Below, one piece after another: positions 27,008 to 36,072 of a DNA stretch of 64,000 bases. Under the pieces are notes generated by a model that was not told the DNA's origin, made no database searches, and was given only the letters and a program-made list of their open reading frames with translations. This DNA comes from Neobacillus sp. DY30 (GTDB taxonomy: Bacteria; Bacillota; Bacilli; Bacillales; Cytobacillaceae), in the NCBI RefSeq assembly GCF_030123065.1, contig NZ_CP126093.1, forward strand, positions 810,001 through 874,000. Reading direction: 5' to 3'. Each line of letters begins with the position of its first letter. The stretch's first letter is position 1. The translations under genes and the position numbers were made by a program.

Positions 27008-28168
27008 ATGGATTTTGAATTTACTGACTTTCAGAATGATATTCGTGCTGGCGTGAGAGAGGTTTGTTCACGGTTCGATTTGGATTATTGGAGACAATCC
27101 CATGAGGAAGGCACCTATCCGACAGAATTTGTAAAAGCGATGAGTGACGCGGGCTGGTTAGGGGCACTTATTCCGGAAGAGTACGGCGGTTCAGGGTTAG
27201 GTTTTACAGAGGGAGCCATTATCTTAGAAGAAGTCAACCGATCTGGCGGAAACTCCAACCAAGTTCATGCCCAAATGTATACGATGGGTGCTCTTCTGAG
27301 ACACGGCAGTGAGGAGCAAAAGCGAAAATACTTGCCGCAAATTGCAAACGGTTCCTTGAGGCTGCAAACCTTCGCTGTAACGGAACCAGATGCTGGTACG
27401 GACACGACAAAAATTAAAACAACTGCTGTGAAAAAGGGCGACCGTTACATTATTAACGGACAAAAAATCTTCATCTCCCGCTTCAACAACACAGATTTGA
27501 TGCTGCTTCTTGCTCGTACAACACCGCTTGACAAAGTAGAAAAGAGAACACATGGCATCAGCTTATTCCTAATTGACACCCGTGACGTTGGAAAAGGCAT
27601 TGAATCAACTAAAATCTCGACGATGCTAGGCGGAGATACGAATCAATTGTTCTTTAACGACCTTGAAGTTTCAGAAGATTGTTTGATCGGTGAAGAAGGA
27701 AGAGGACTTTACTGCGTGATGGACGGAATGGTTGCTGAAAGGATTCTTGTATCCGGTTCCGCGCTTGGTAATGGTAAGTGGTTTGTTGATCAGGCAGTCA
27801 AGTATGCGAACGAGCGGGTTGTATTTAACCGTCCAATCGGTCAAAACCAAGGCATCCAGTTCCCGATTGCGCAGGCGTATATGGAACTTCAAGCTGCAGA
27901 GGCGCTTATGTATAAAGCATCAACTAAATTCGATAACAATCTGCCAGCTGGTGCAGAAGCAAATATGGCGAAGTACCTGTGCTCTGAGGCTGCTTATCAT
28001 GCGGCTGAAGCGTGTATGCAAACGCATGGCGGCTATGCTGCAGCAAATGAGTATCACATTAACCGCAAGTGGATGCAAGCAAGAATGATGAAGATCGCTC
28101 CTATCTCTTCAAATCTGATTTTAAGTTATGTAGGCCAGCACGTGTTGAAAATGCCAAGATCCTATTAA
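27008..28168 (+). CDS. Acyl-CoA dehydrogenase
   Basis: 386 residues from ATG 27008, which has GGAGG eight bases upstream (26995-26999); the ATG at 26993 overlaps that site. Family segments: LGALIPEEYGGSGLGFTE, TFAVTEPDAGTDTTKIKT (FAD and substrate contact), and the C-terminal QTHGGYAAANEYHINRKW. It introduces the alpha-beta double bond of a CoA thioester and passes electrons to ETF. The CoA-transferase and enoyl-CoA hydratase neighbours support one short beta-oxidation module. Substrate unknown. Confidence 0.88.
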   Translation: MDFEFTDFQNDIRAGVREVCSRFDLDYWRQSHEEGTYPTEFVKAMSDAGWLGALIPEEYGGSGLGFTEGAIILEEVNRSGGNSNQVHAQMYTMGALLRHGSEEQKRKYLPQIANGSLRLQTFAVTEPDAGTDTTKIKTTAVKKGDRYIINGQKIFISRFNNTDLMLLLARTTPLDKVEKRTHGISLFLIDTRDVGKGIESTKISTMLGGDTNQLFFNDLEVSEDCLIGEEGRGLYCVMDGMVAERILVSGSALGNGKWFVDQAVKYANERVVFNRPIGQNQGIQFPIAQAYMELQAAEALMYKASTKFDNNLPAGAEANMAKYLCSEAAYHAAEACMQTHGGYAAANEYHINRKWMQARMMKIAPISSNLILSYVGQHVLKMPRSY

Positions 28169-28197
28169 AAGAGATTCAAGAAAGGAGGGCGATTTGT

Positions 28198-29004
28198 GTG
28201 ACTATAGTGAAAGAATCCTACGAAATGTTGAAGGTTGAATATAAAGGAGAAAACAACGAAATTCTGGTTGTTACGCTCAATCGGCCTGAAGTAATGAATG
28301 CGATGAATACTCAAATGCTCGAGGAAAGGCTAAGGCTGTTCCGTGAAGAGGCCTATAACGAAGACTTAAGATGCGTTGTCATCACCGGTGCAGGGGATAG
28401 AGCGTTTAGTACCGGAGGCGATTTAAAGGAACGCAACGGAATGAGCGACGGCACTTGGAAACGACAGCATCATATCATTGAGGATTTAGTTCTGTTAACA
28501 CGGGATTTTCCGGTGCCTGTTATCGCTGCCGTAGAAGGCTACGCCCTTGCCGGCGGCTGTGAATTGGCGCTGTCAACTGATTTTATTATTGCTTCAGAAA
28601 CCGCTGTTTTCGGCTTGTCAGAAGCATTAAGAGGGATTCTGCCTGGCGGCGGAGGATTGCAAAATTTAGCCAGAGCGATTGGCGTACGACGAGCTAAGGA
28701 GCTTATCTATACAGGCCGTAAAATTGATGCAGCATTAGCATACGAATGGGGTTTGGTTAACCTCGTCGTTTCGAAAGGAAAAGCTCTGGAAACGGCACTG
28801 GAAATAGCGGAAAAAATAGCAGAAACCGCCCCGATGGCAGTTAGAGCGGCAAAGGTCTCGATTAATAAAGGATCTGACACAGATTACCAAACTGCTTACG
28901 CTTTGGATATTGCCGCATACAACCAGTTGGTAACATCACAAGACCGGTTAGAGGGAGTGGCAGCTTTCAATGAAAAGCGTAAACCAAGATGGAAAAATCA
29001 ATAA
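28198..29004 (+). CDS. Enoyl-CoA hydratase/isomerase (crotonase family)
   Basis: 268 residues from GTG 28198, chosen because AAAGGAGGG ends eight bases before it; an upstream in-frame ATG at 28069 lies inside the dehydrogenase gene. Crotonase features: TGAGDRAFSTGGDLKE forms part of the oxyanion hole, VEGYALAGGCELALS the second, and FGLSEALRGILPGGGGLQ carries the catalytic glutamate. Expected to hydrate the enoyl-CoA made by the preceding dehydrogenase. Its end overlaps the next frame by 35 bases. Confidence 0.87.
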   Translation: MTIVKESYEMLKVEYKGENNEILVVTLNRPEVMNAMNTQMLEERLRLFREEAYNEDLRCVVITGAGDRAFSTGGDLKERNGMSDGTWKRQHHIIEDLVLLTRDFPVPVIAAVEGYALAGGCELALSTDFIIASETAVFGLSEALRGILPGGGGLQNLARAIGVRRAKELIYTGRKIDAALAYEWGLVNLVVSKGKALETALEIAEKIAETAPMAVRAAKVSINKGSDTDYQTAYALDIAAYNQLVTSQDRLEGVAAFNEKRKPRWKNQ

Positions 29005-30433
29005 CTTGATGTCAAGGCTCACCGCCTTTATTACAGATATATCCTATGAAAAGCTTCCAGAGGAAATGGTGGAATTGGCCAAGCAGGCAATCATTGATAC
29101 CCTTGGGGTGGCAATAGCCGGGTGGAATGAACCTGCCGTAGAAAAGGCTAAAAAGGTATATGTCTCTCAGGAAAGCGGGCTGGGTGGTGTCGCCTCTCTT
29201 TGGGGAGAGCCAGTGAAGGCGGATTTTGATAAAGCAGCCATCATTAATGGAACCGCTTCCCATGTGTTGGATTATGACGATGCTTCTGTTGGTGTCGTCA
29301 TCCATCCAAGCGCTCCGATTCTGTCTGCGATAGCGCCTCTGGCCGAAAAGCTGAAAAGCTCGGGTAAGGAAGTCATTACAGCCTATAGTATCGGAACGGA
29401 GGTCATGATCCGAATTGGGCAAGTGATGGGAATACGGCATTATAATCTCGGCTGGCATGCAACCGATACGTTGGGCACGATTGGAGCGGCGGCCGCTGCC
29501 TCCTATCTGCTTCATCTCACTGAAGATCAATGCTCCCATGCCATTGCCATTGCTGTATCGATGACCGGAGGGCTGCAGAAGAATTTCGGCTCTATGACCA
29601 AATCGCTGCATGTTGGATTGGCAGCATCACACGGCATTCAGGCAGCCATCTTAGCTGATGAAGGCTTCACAGGGAATAAGGATATCTTTGGAAAACGCGG
29701 TTTTTTCATGGCATTTAGCGGCGGGGCCGACGAAGGTGAGCTGCAGAAGGGGATGGATTCCATCACCTTCGGGGAGCCATTCGATATGCTAGAAGGATTA
29801 TCCGTCAAAAAGTTCCCTTGCTGCTTTGGTACACACCGCTTTATCCAAGGAGCATTAGAGCTTAAAGACGAGCATCAGCTGAGCTTAGATGATATAGATG
29901 AAATTGTGCTGCAAGCGCAGCCGAGAAGTCTCTTGCCATTAGTTCATTCTCGACCTGTAACTGGATTACAAGGAAAGTTCAGTGCGGAATATACCGTACT
30001 GGCGGCCATAGCCGACGGACATGTGAGGCTGAGCAGCTTTGAAGACAATCAAGTGCTCCGTAGAGACATTCAGAAGCTATTTCCTGCGGTCAAGGTGTTG
30101 GAATTGCAGGAATCTGAGGAAGACAAGCGGCTTAACCGAAGATTAGCGGTAGAAATAAGAATAAAAACAACGAATGGACAAGTGTATGAAAAAAAGGTAC
30201 AACACGCACCAGGCTCCAAAGAAAAACCACTGAGTGAAGCAGAGCATCGAGAGAAGTGGATCAGCTGCCTGAGCCACTATGCCCAGTCTTCACTTCAACA
30301 TAGCAGTGTAAAGAACATCGCTCAAGAGCTGTATGATCAAGGTTTGCGAATTGATACATTCACATACTTTAGTGATTGGATAAACGAGATACACAACCAA
30401 TTGAATGATTTTAATCAAAAACAGATGGTTTGA
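28970..30433 (+). CDS. MmgE/PrpD family protein
   Basis: 487 residues, full length for the 2-methylcitrate dehydratase/aconitate decarboxylase superfamily. DTLGVAIAGWNEPAVEKA, NGTASHVLDYDDASV (about 93-107) and FGSMTKSLHVGLAASHG (about 206-222) are family hallmarks. The start is uncertain: ATG 28970 overlaps the hydratase gene by 35 bases, ATG 29009 would avoid this. Members act as dehydratases, isomerases or decarboxylases of branched di- and tricarboxylates. Its substrate here is likely a carboxylic acid of the acyl-CoA branch; the aconitase paralogue at 36073 is a possible partner. Confidence 0.85.
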   Translation: MKSVNQDGKINNLMSRLTAFITDISYEKLPEEMVELAKQAIIDTLGVAIAGWNEPAVEKAKKVYVSQESGLGGVASLWGEPVKADFDKAAIINGTASHVLDYDDASVGVVIHPSAPILSAIAPLAEKLKSSGKEVITAYSIGTEVMIRIGQVMGIRHYNLGWHATDTLGTIGAAAAASYLLHLTEDQCSHAIAIAVSMTGGLQKNFGSMTKSLHVGLAASHGIQAAILADEGFTGNKDIFGKRGFFMAFSGGADEGELQKGMDSITFGEPFDMLEGLSVKKFPCCFGTHRFIQGALELKDEHQLSLDDIDEIVLQAQPRSLLPLVHSRPVTGLQGKFSAEYTVLAAIADGHVRLSSFEDNQVLRRDIQKLFPAVKVLELQESEEDKRLNRRLAVEIRIKTTNGQVYEKKVQHAPGSKEKPLSEAEHREKWISCLSHYAQSSLQHSSVKNIAQELYDQGLRIDTFTYFSDWINEIHNQLNDFNQKQMV

Positions 30434-30467
30434 TTCCACTAAAGAATCAAATGGAAGGAGTATCATA

Positions 30468-31301
30468 ATGAAAATTGCATTGTTCAATGAAAATCGCTTA
30501 GGTGTTGTTGATGGCAGCAGCGTGACCGATATTACTGAATTAACATATTGGAACAACGAGGAGCCGCAAGCTTCCCTAGTCAAGCTGATGGAAGAATTTG
30601 AGGCTTTGAAACCAAAAATTGAAGATGGCCTAGGGTCTTGTCCTGTTTATCAAATATCGAATGTGTCGCTTCGTGCCCCTGTGCCAAATCCGAGTAAAAT
30701 CGTAGCAGCTCCTATTAATTATATCCTGCACAAACAAGAGATGAACACCGCTTTAACGGTGGACGGTCTCGGCTTTTTCCTCAAATCGCCTTCTTCCATT
30801 ATTGGACCTGATCAAACGGTCCTGCTTCCGTTCAGAGACCGGAGAGTAGATCATGAAGCGGAAATTGCCTTCGTAGTGGGTAAGGAGGCCAAGGATGTAA
30901 AGGCGGAGGATGCGTCTAAGTACATTTTCGGATATCTTGCCTTAATGGACATTACGGTACGTGGTAAGGAAGATCGACCATGGCGTAAATCCTTCGATAC
31001 CTTTACTCCAATCGGTCCATGGATTGTCACTGGTGACGAAGTGGGAAACCCAAATCAACTGCAGATGAATTTGTGGGTAAACGATGAAATCCGACAATCA
31101 GCCAACACAAGTGATCTCATTTACGATTGCTATAAATTTTTTGAGGCGGCATCCAGTGTAATGACGCTGCTTCCGGGGGATATTGTCACGACTGGAACAC
31201 CAGAAGGAGTGGCTCCAATAACAAAAGGTGATACCGTACGAATTCACATTGAAAGAATCGGTGAATTTTCTGTAGCGGTTGACTATAAACCGGGAATTTG
31301 A
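30468..31301 (+). CDS. Fumarylacetoacetate hydrolase family protein (maleyl-/fumarylpyruvate hydrolase candidate)
   Basis: 277 residues from ATG 30468, with GGAAGGAG seven bases before it. FAH-fold metal residues are seen in VDHEAEIAFVVG (E-x-E) and LALMDITVRG (Asp). PWRKSFDTFTPIGPWIV and VTTGTPEGVAP are standard. Directly upstream of the gentisate dioxygenase gene, so it most likely hydrolyses the ring-cleavage product to pyruvate plus maleate or fumarate. No maleylpyruvate isomerase gene is visible in the window, which favours direct maleylpyruvate hydrolysis (inference). Confidence 0.85.
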   Translation: MKIALFNENRLGVVDGSSVTDITELTYWNNEEPQASLVKLMEEFEALKPKIEDGLGSCPVYQISNVSLRAPVPNPSKIVAAPINYILHKQEMNTALTVDGLGFFLKSPSSIIGPDQTVLLPFRDRRVDHEAEIAFVVGKEAKDVKAEDASKYIFGYLALMDITVRGKEDRPWRKSFDTFTPIGPWIVTGDEVGNPNQLQMNLWVNDEIRQSANTSDLIYDCYKFFEAASSVMTLLPGDIVTTGTPEGVAPITKGDTVRIHIERIGEFSVAVDYKPGI

Positions 31302-31394
31302 CCAGTTTATTTTGAGAACGATATTCTACGAGTTTGATACTGCCTAAATAACTTTATTGTTACTGTACGTTAATTACGAAAGTGGGGATGTAAT

Positions 31395-32534
31395 ATGTCG
31401 GAACATAAATCAAATCAACAATGGACACCAGAATTGCTGGATTTCTATCAGGAGCTGAAGGATCAGAATATGGGTCCCTTATGGGCATCCGTATTCAGCT
31501 CCCCACAGCCAAAGCCCCGAGCAGTTCCCTATATGTGGAAAAAGAATCAGATTCTCAAAGCGCTGGACAAAGCAAAGGAGCTGCTCCAGGTAGGTACGGG
31601 ATCCATTGATCGGCGAGCGGTATATTTAATCAATCCTGGTATGAAGAATTTGGAGCCACACGGTTGGGGCGGGGCAACGCAAACACTGTATGCTGCCGTT
31701 CAAGCTCTTAATCCAGGGGAAATTGCCCCATCTCACAGGCATATGACTTCAGCGCTGCGGTTTATTATGGAAGGTCAGGGCGCATCGGGAATTGTGAACG
31801 GTGTGAAATATCATTTCGAACCGGGGGACTACGTCATTACGCCGGAGTGGTGCTGGCACGATCATGTAAATGAAGGAAATGAAACGGTGTTGTGGATGGA
31901 CTGTTTAGATATCCCTTTCACTTCGGCATTGACAAGTTCCTTCTTCGAACTGTATCCAGAGGAGCAGCAGCCGGTTGAGTTTCCTGATGATTACGGCACA
32001 AAGCGTTATGCAGGCGGGATGGTACGGCCGATTTCGGATCGCAAGCCAACACCTGCACCGCTCGGACGATACACATGGGATTTGACGAAACAAGCACTGG
32101 ATGGACAAAGTGAATTTGTTCCTGATAAATTCGACGGGTTCGCAGTGGAATATTTCAATCCTTCCACCGGCAAAGACGCAAATGGAAGGATTGGCGCCAG
32201 AATGCAGAAACTGCCGCTTCAATATAAGGGAAAAGCGCATCGTCATATGCACAGCTCGGTATATCATGTACACAAGGGACGCGGGTACACGGTGATGAAC
32301 GGTATTCGTTTTGACTGGGAAGCGGGCGACTTCTTCGCACTCCCGGCCTGGACATGGCATGAGCACGTGAATACATCGGAAACAGAAGAGGCATTTTTGT
32401 TCTCTACGAATGATCTGCCGATTTTGGAGCCTTTTGGCTTTGAAAGAGAAGAAGCATATACAGAAAATGGCGGTTATCAGGAGATCCTATCCGTTTTTGA
32501 GACTGAACACTCAGATGTTATAGCAATAGATTAA
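31395..32534 (+). CDS. Gentisate 1,2-dioxygenase
   Basis: 379 residues in two cupin domains, usual length for the enzyme. The first domain has NPGEIAPSHRHMTSALRF with iron ligands His114 and His116, and His155 in WCWHDHVNEG. The second domain repeats the pattern in KAHRHMHSSVYHV and PAWTWHEHVN. It opens gentisate (2,5-dihydroxybenzoate) between C1 and C2 using Fe(II) and O2 to give maleylpyruvate. Neighbours are an FAH hydrolase and a flavin hydroxylase able to supply gentisate. The 93-base gap before it shows no clear operator. Confidence 0.9.
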   Translation: MSEHKSNQQWTPELLDFYQELKDQNMGPLWASVFSSPQPKPRAVPYMWKKNQILKALDKAKELLQVGTGSIDRRAVYLINPGMKNLEPHGWGGATQTLYAAVQALNPGEIAPSHRHMTSALRFIMEGQGASGIVNGVKYHFEPGDYVITPEWCWHDHVNEGNETVLWMDCLDIPFTSALTSSFFELYPEEQQPVEFPDDYGTKRYAGGMVRPISDRKPTPAPLGRYTWDLTKQALDGQSEFVPDKFDGFAVEYFNPSTGKDANGRIGARMQKLPLQYKGKAHRHMHSSVYHVHKGRGYTVMNGIRFDWEAGDFFALPAWTWHEHVNTSETEEAFLFSTNDLPILEPFGFEREEAYTENGGYQEILSVFETEHSDVIAID

Positions 32535-32570
32535 TAGAATAATGAACCAATATACTAAAGGGGTGATCAC

Positions 32571-33755
32571 GTGGGAGAAGTTAAAGAAGTGATCGTTGTA
32601 GGCGGGGGAATTGGCGGTTTAGCTGCTGCTTACGGTATAGCTAAATTAGGAAAAAAGGTAACACTGCTTGAGCAGGCGCCACAGTTTGGTGAGGTGGGCG
32701 CAGGATTACAGGTAGGTCCCAATGGCTTGCGGGCGTTGGATGCTTTGGGAGTCCTGGAAGAAGTCTATAAGTTGGCGGTGTTTCCTCGCCGTCATGTGTT
32801 CATGGACGCGTTAAGCGGCAAGGAGCTGTCGGCTGTTCAATTTGGAGAATCATTCCGCGGGCGCTTCGGGTATCCATACATTGTTATTCATCGTTCTGAT
32901 TTGCATAGTGTCTTACTGAAGGCTTGTCAATCTCTAGATAATGTTTCATTCTTAACCAATCATAAATTGGAATCCGTTAAAGAATTCGCTGATTATGTAG
33001 AATTACGTTGTGAAAACGGAGCGGTACTACTGGCGGAAACAGTAATCGGTGCTGACGGTATCCGTTCAATGACTCGTAAAATAGTAAGTCAAGCAGAACC
33101 AATTATCTCTCAGTATGTGGCATATCGCTTTACCGTTCCAATGACAGAAATGACGATTGATATCGACTGGGACGAGAAATTAACGTGGATCGGACCTGGT
33201 ATTCATCTAGTACAATATCCGGTACGTCATAAGAGTGTAATTAATCAGGTAGCTGTGTTCAAAAGCTATAAATATAATAAGGACTCCGATGATTGGGGAA
33301 CAGCGGAAGAACTGCATCAAATGTTTGCCGATAGCTGTTCGACCATTAAAGAATCCCTGAAGTTTGCAAATCGCGGTTTAATCACAAAGCTGTTTGATAT
33401 CGAACCGTTGGAAAAGTGGTCAACCAATCGCGTTACACTGCTGGGAGATAGTGCTCATGCGATGCTGCAATATCTTGCACAAGGGGCTTGTCAGGCACTT
33501 GAAGATGCAGTTTGTTTAACGGAAAAAATACGTGCCAACGGCTCAAATACAGCAAAAGCGTTGGACGAATATCAACAAGAACGTATTCCTAGAACGGCAG
33601 AGGTACAGCGTGGGGCAAGGACTTGGGGAGAAATCAAGCATGCAGAAGATTCGGTTACAAGACTCCTTCGTAATACAATCATGCTGAATCGTTCAGCAGA
33701 CGATTACAAATATTTAGATTGGTTATACAAAGAGAGAGTTCTTACCACTGTTTAA
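32571..33755 (+). CDS. FAD-dependent monooxygenase, 3-hydroxybenzoate 6-hydroxylase-like
   Basis: 394 residues of the single-component aromatic hydroxylase family. GxGxxG at 11-16 (VVGGGIGGLAAA), the DG motif in VIGADGIRSMTR, and the GD motif in VTLLGDSAHAMLQYLAQGAC. It uses NAD(P)H and O2. Next to gentisate dioxygenase, para-hydroxylation of 3-hydroxybenzoate is the most likely reaction. A salicylate-type substrate cannot be excluded. GTG 32571 follows AAAGGGGTGATCAC. A hairpin at 33787 follows the gene. Confidence 0.85.
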   Translation: MGEVKEVIVVGGGIGGLAAAYGIAKLGKKVTLLEQAPQFGEVGAGLQVGPNGLRALDALGVLEEVYKLAVFPRRHVFMDALSGKELSAVQFGESFRGRFGYPYIVIHRSDLHSVLLKACQSLDNVSFLTNHKLESVKEFADYVELRCENGAVLLAETVIGADGIRSMTRKIVSQAEPIISQYVAYRFTVPMTEMTIDIDWDEKLTWIGPGIHLVQYPVRHKSVINQVAVFKSYKYNKDSDDWGTAEELHQMFADSCSTIKESLKFANRGLITKLFDIEPLEKWSTNRVTLLGDSAHAMLQYLAQGACQALEDAVCLTEKIRANGSNTAKALDEYQQERIPRTAEVQRGARTWGEIKHAEDSVTRLLRNTIMLNRSADDYKYLDWLYKERVLTTV

Positions 33756-33786
33756 AATTAAGCAGGCAGGTTCTACACAAGTAGTT

Positions 33787-33827
33787 CAAAGGCTATATTC
33801 CTTTATACATTTTAGGATATAGCCTTT
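33787..33827 (+). terminator. Hairpin after the monooxygenase gene, no T tail
   Basis: AAAGGCTATATTCCT pairs with AGGATATAGCCTTT with a single bulged T. No U-run follows, so it could be a weak terminator or an RNA-processing or stability element between two units. Confidence 0.5.
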
Positions 33828-33881
33828 AAGTATCCTTCTTAATAGAATGATTTAATTATATAAATTCAAGGGCGTGATTAC

Positions 33882-35093
33882 ATGAAATCTATTAAATCGA
33901 GAGGTCCTTTAGAGGGTATCCGCATTCTTGATTTGTCAACGGTTATTGCTGCCCCCTATGGTGCCGCACTTCTTGGTGATTTTGGGGCAGAAGTTATAAA
34001 AATTGAGATGCCAAAGGTCGGCGATCCATTGCGGAATCTTGGTCCCTATTATAAAGGGGAAGGATTAAGATGGCCGGGGATGTCTAGGAACAAGAAATCC
34101 ATTACGTTGGATTTGCGTCAGGAAGAGGGGAAGGAAATTCTCCGGAAGCTGGTTAGCAAATCGGATATGGTCATTGAAAACTTCCGAACCGGTACACTGG
34201 AAAAATGGGGGATTGGCTATGAAGAGCTAAAGAAATACAAGGCTGATTTAGTGATGATCAGGGTAACTGGCTATGGACAGACCGGTCCTTATTCACACAA
34301 AGCAGGGTTCGGTACACCCGCCACAGCCTTCAGCGGTTTTACATATCTGCATGGATACCCTGATCGTCCGCCGATTAGCCCTTCTTTTTCCTTAGCCGAT
34401 TATGTAACAGGAATTTATGTCGCTTTTGCAGCGGTTACAGCCTTGTATCACAGGGACTGTCAAGATGAAGGAACAGGTCAGTACGTGGATGTCAGTTTAT
34501 ATGAATCAATGTTCAGAATGATGGAATTTTTGGTTACAGATTATGACCAGACTGGCAACATTAAGGAAAGGTCACCAGGTTTGAGCGGTCACTCAGCACC
34601 TGCAGGAAATTTCCTGACTAAGGACGGACAGTGGATTATTTTGGTTACGAGCTCCGACAAGACCTTTGAACGTTTGGCAAAAGCCATGAATCGAGAAGAT
34701 ATGCTGACGGATGAACGCTATCATACCAATTCAGTCCGATTGACCCGATTTGATGAAGTCAATGGGATCGTCTCTGATTGGGTGAAAACGAAAACAAAGG
34801 ATGAACTGCAGCATCTCCTAGACGAATGCGGTGTACCGATGAGTCAAATCTACAGCATCAAGGATATTTATGAAGATCCTCAGTATCAGGCGAGAGAAAA
34901 TATTGTTGAAGTTGAACATCCACGTCTAGGTAAAGTGAAAATCCCTGGGATTGTTCCTAAATTTTCTGAAACACCAGGTTCCATCAGGCAAATTGCTCCG
35001 GATTTAGGCGAGCATAATGATGAAATCCTAAAAGATCTGTTGGAGCTGGACGGTGAAACCATTGATAGTTTAAAAGAGAAAAAAGTGATATAA
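33882..35093 (+). CDS. Family III (CaiB/BaiF) CoA-transferase, copy 2
   Basis: 403 residues. LEGIRILDLSTVIAAPYGA and LLGDFGAEVIKIEMPKVGDP mark the family, NKKSITLDLR is typical, and the catalytic aspartate is in SLADYVTGIYVA. Divergent from copy 1 at 24794 (for example the region around the catalytic Asp), so probably another substrate. Followed after 14 bases by a lyase gene, repeating the transferase-lyase order of 24794-26965. Confidence 0.87.
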   Translation: MKSIKSRGPLEGIRILDLSTVIAAPYGAALLGDFGAEVIKIEMPKVGDPLRNLGPYYKGEGLRWPGMSRNKKSITLDLRQEEGKEILRKLVSKSDMVIENFRTGTLEKWGIGYEELKKYKADLVMIRVTGYGQTGPYSHKAGFGTPATAFSGFTYLHGYPDRPPISPSFSLADYVTGIYVAFAAVTALYHRDCQDEGTGQYVDVSLYESMFRMMEFLVTDYDQTGNIKERSPGLSGHSAPAGNFLTKDGQWIILVTSSDKTFERLAKAMNREDMLTDERYHTNSVRLTRFDEVNGIVSDWVKTKTKDELQHLLDECGVPMSQIYSIKDIYEDPQYQARENIVEVEHPRLGKVKIPGIVPKFSETPGSIRQIAPDLGEHNDEILKDLLELDGETIDSLKEKKVI

Positions 35094-35107
35094 AGGAGTG
35101 TTCGAAC

Positions 35108-36049
35108 TTGGCGAGTAATAGAAAGGTTATCATTACTGAGGTTTGTCCAAGGGACGGATTTCAAAGCGTTAGTGAATGGATTCCAACGGAAGAAAAAGTC
35201 AGAATTATTAATCAACTGATAGATTGTGGCTATAAACAGATTGAGGTTACTTCTTTTGTACATCCTAAAGCAATTCCGCAATTGAAGGATGCAGATGAAG
35301 TGTTGAAAAGAATTAAACGCTCGGAACATGTGAAGCTGCGGGCATTAGTTCCAAATACCCGCGGTTTAGAAAGAGCCATAGCATCTGGCGTAGACAAGGT
35401 AAAGCTGATGTTGTCTGCTTCCGATTCTCATAGCATAAGCAATGCAAACTGCAAGACGGAAGAGGCTTTTCAGAAGTTTGTACCGTTAGTCGAACTCGGA
35501 GAAAAAAGTGGCATGAAGGTGTCGGGATCAATATCTGTTGCGTTTGGATGTCCTTATGAAGGTGAAATACCGGTTGAACGTCTCTTGATGATCTGTGAAC
35601 GATATCGTTCCTTAGGAATTAAGGAAGTTTCACTGGCAGATACAACAGGTATGGCAAATCCACTGCGAATTAAAAACAATGTTCGGAAATTAATGAGGAA
35701 TTTTCCAGACTTTACTTTTTCCCTTCATCTTCATAATACAAGAGGTATGGCATTTGCCAATGCCGTGGCCGGCTGGGAGGAAGGCATTGTACATTTTGAC
35801 AGTTCTGCTGGCGGATTGGGAGGCTGTCCTTATGCACCCGGAGCGAGCGGCAATATAGCGTCTGAGGATTTGATTCATGGATTTGAGGAAATGGGGATTC
35901 ATACGGGAGTTTCATTAAAAAGCGTATTGGAGGCTGCAAAGGATATTCAGCAAAGTCTTCCACACTATGTAGACAGTTTTTTACTGAAAGCAGGCAAATG
36001 TTCGGACTTATCCGTAAGTCCAATGACGCAGCAAAAAGTGGAGTTATAG
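35108..36049 (+). CDS. HMG-CoA lyase-like enzyme, copy 2
   Basis: 313 residues from TTG 35108, with AAGGAG nine bases upstream. Unlike copy 1 it keeps the canonical residues: CPRDGFQS with the metal Asp, HLHNTRG, and the catalytic-loop GGCPYAPGASGNIAS. Expected to cleave a 3-hydroxy-3-substituted dicarboxyl-CoA to a 2-oxo acid or acetoacetate plus acetyl-CoA. Its last 52 bases overlap the long open frame of the next gene, but not that gene's likely start. Confidence 0.85.
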   Translation: MASNRKVIITEVCPRDGFQSVSEWIPTEEKVRIINQLIDCGYKQIEVTSFVHPKAIPQLKDADEVLKRIKRSEHVKLRALVPNTRGLERAIASGVDKVKLMLSASDSHSISNANCKTEEAFQKFVPLVELGEKSGMKVSGSISVAFGCPYEGEIPVERLLMICERYRSLGIKEVSLADTTGMANPLRIKNNVRKLMRNFPDFTFSLHLHNTRGMAFANAVAGWEEGIVHFDSSAGGLGGCPYAPGASGNIASEDLIHGFEEMGIHTGVSLKSVLEAAKDIQQSLPHYVDSFLLKAGKCSDLSVSPMTQQKVEL

Positions 36050-36072
36050 TTAGGAGAAACGGAGGATTACGA

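Noticed and set aside
28069-28197. 43-residue N-terminal extension of the enoyl-CoA hydratase
   Set aside because: It lies mostly inside the acyl-CoA dehydrogenase gene; AAAGGAGGG points to GTG 28198.
35998-36072. 25-residue N-terminal extension of the aconitase-family protein
   Set aside because: Mostly inside the lyase gene; GGAGG at 36061 supports GTG 36073.
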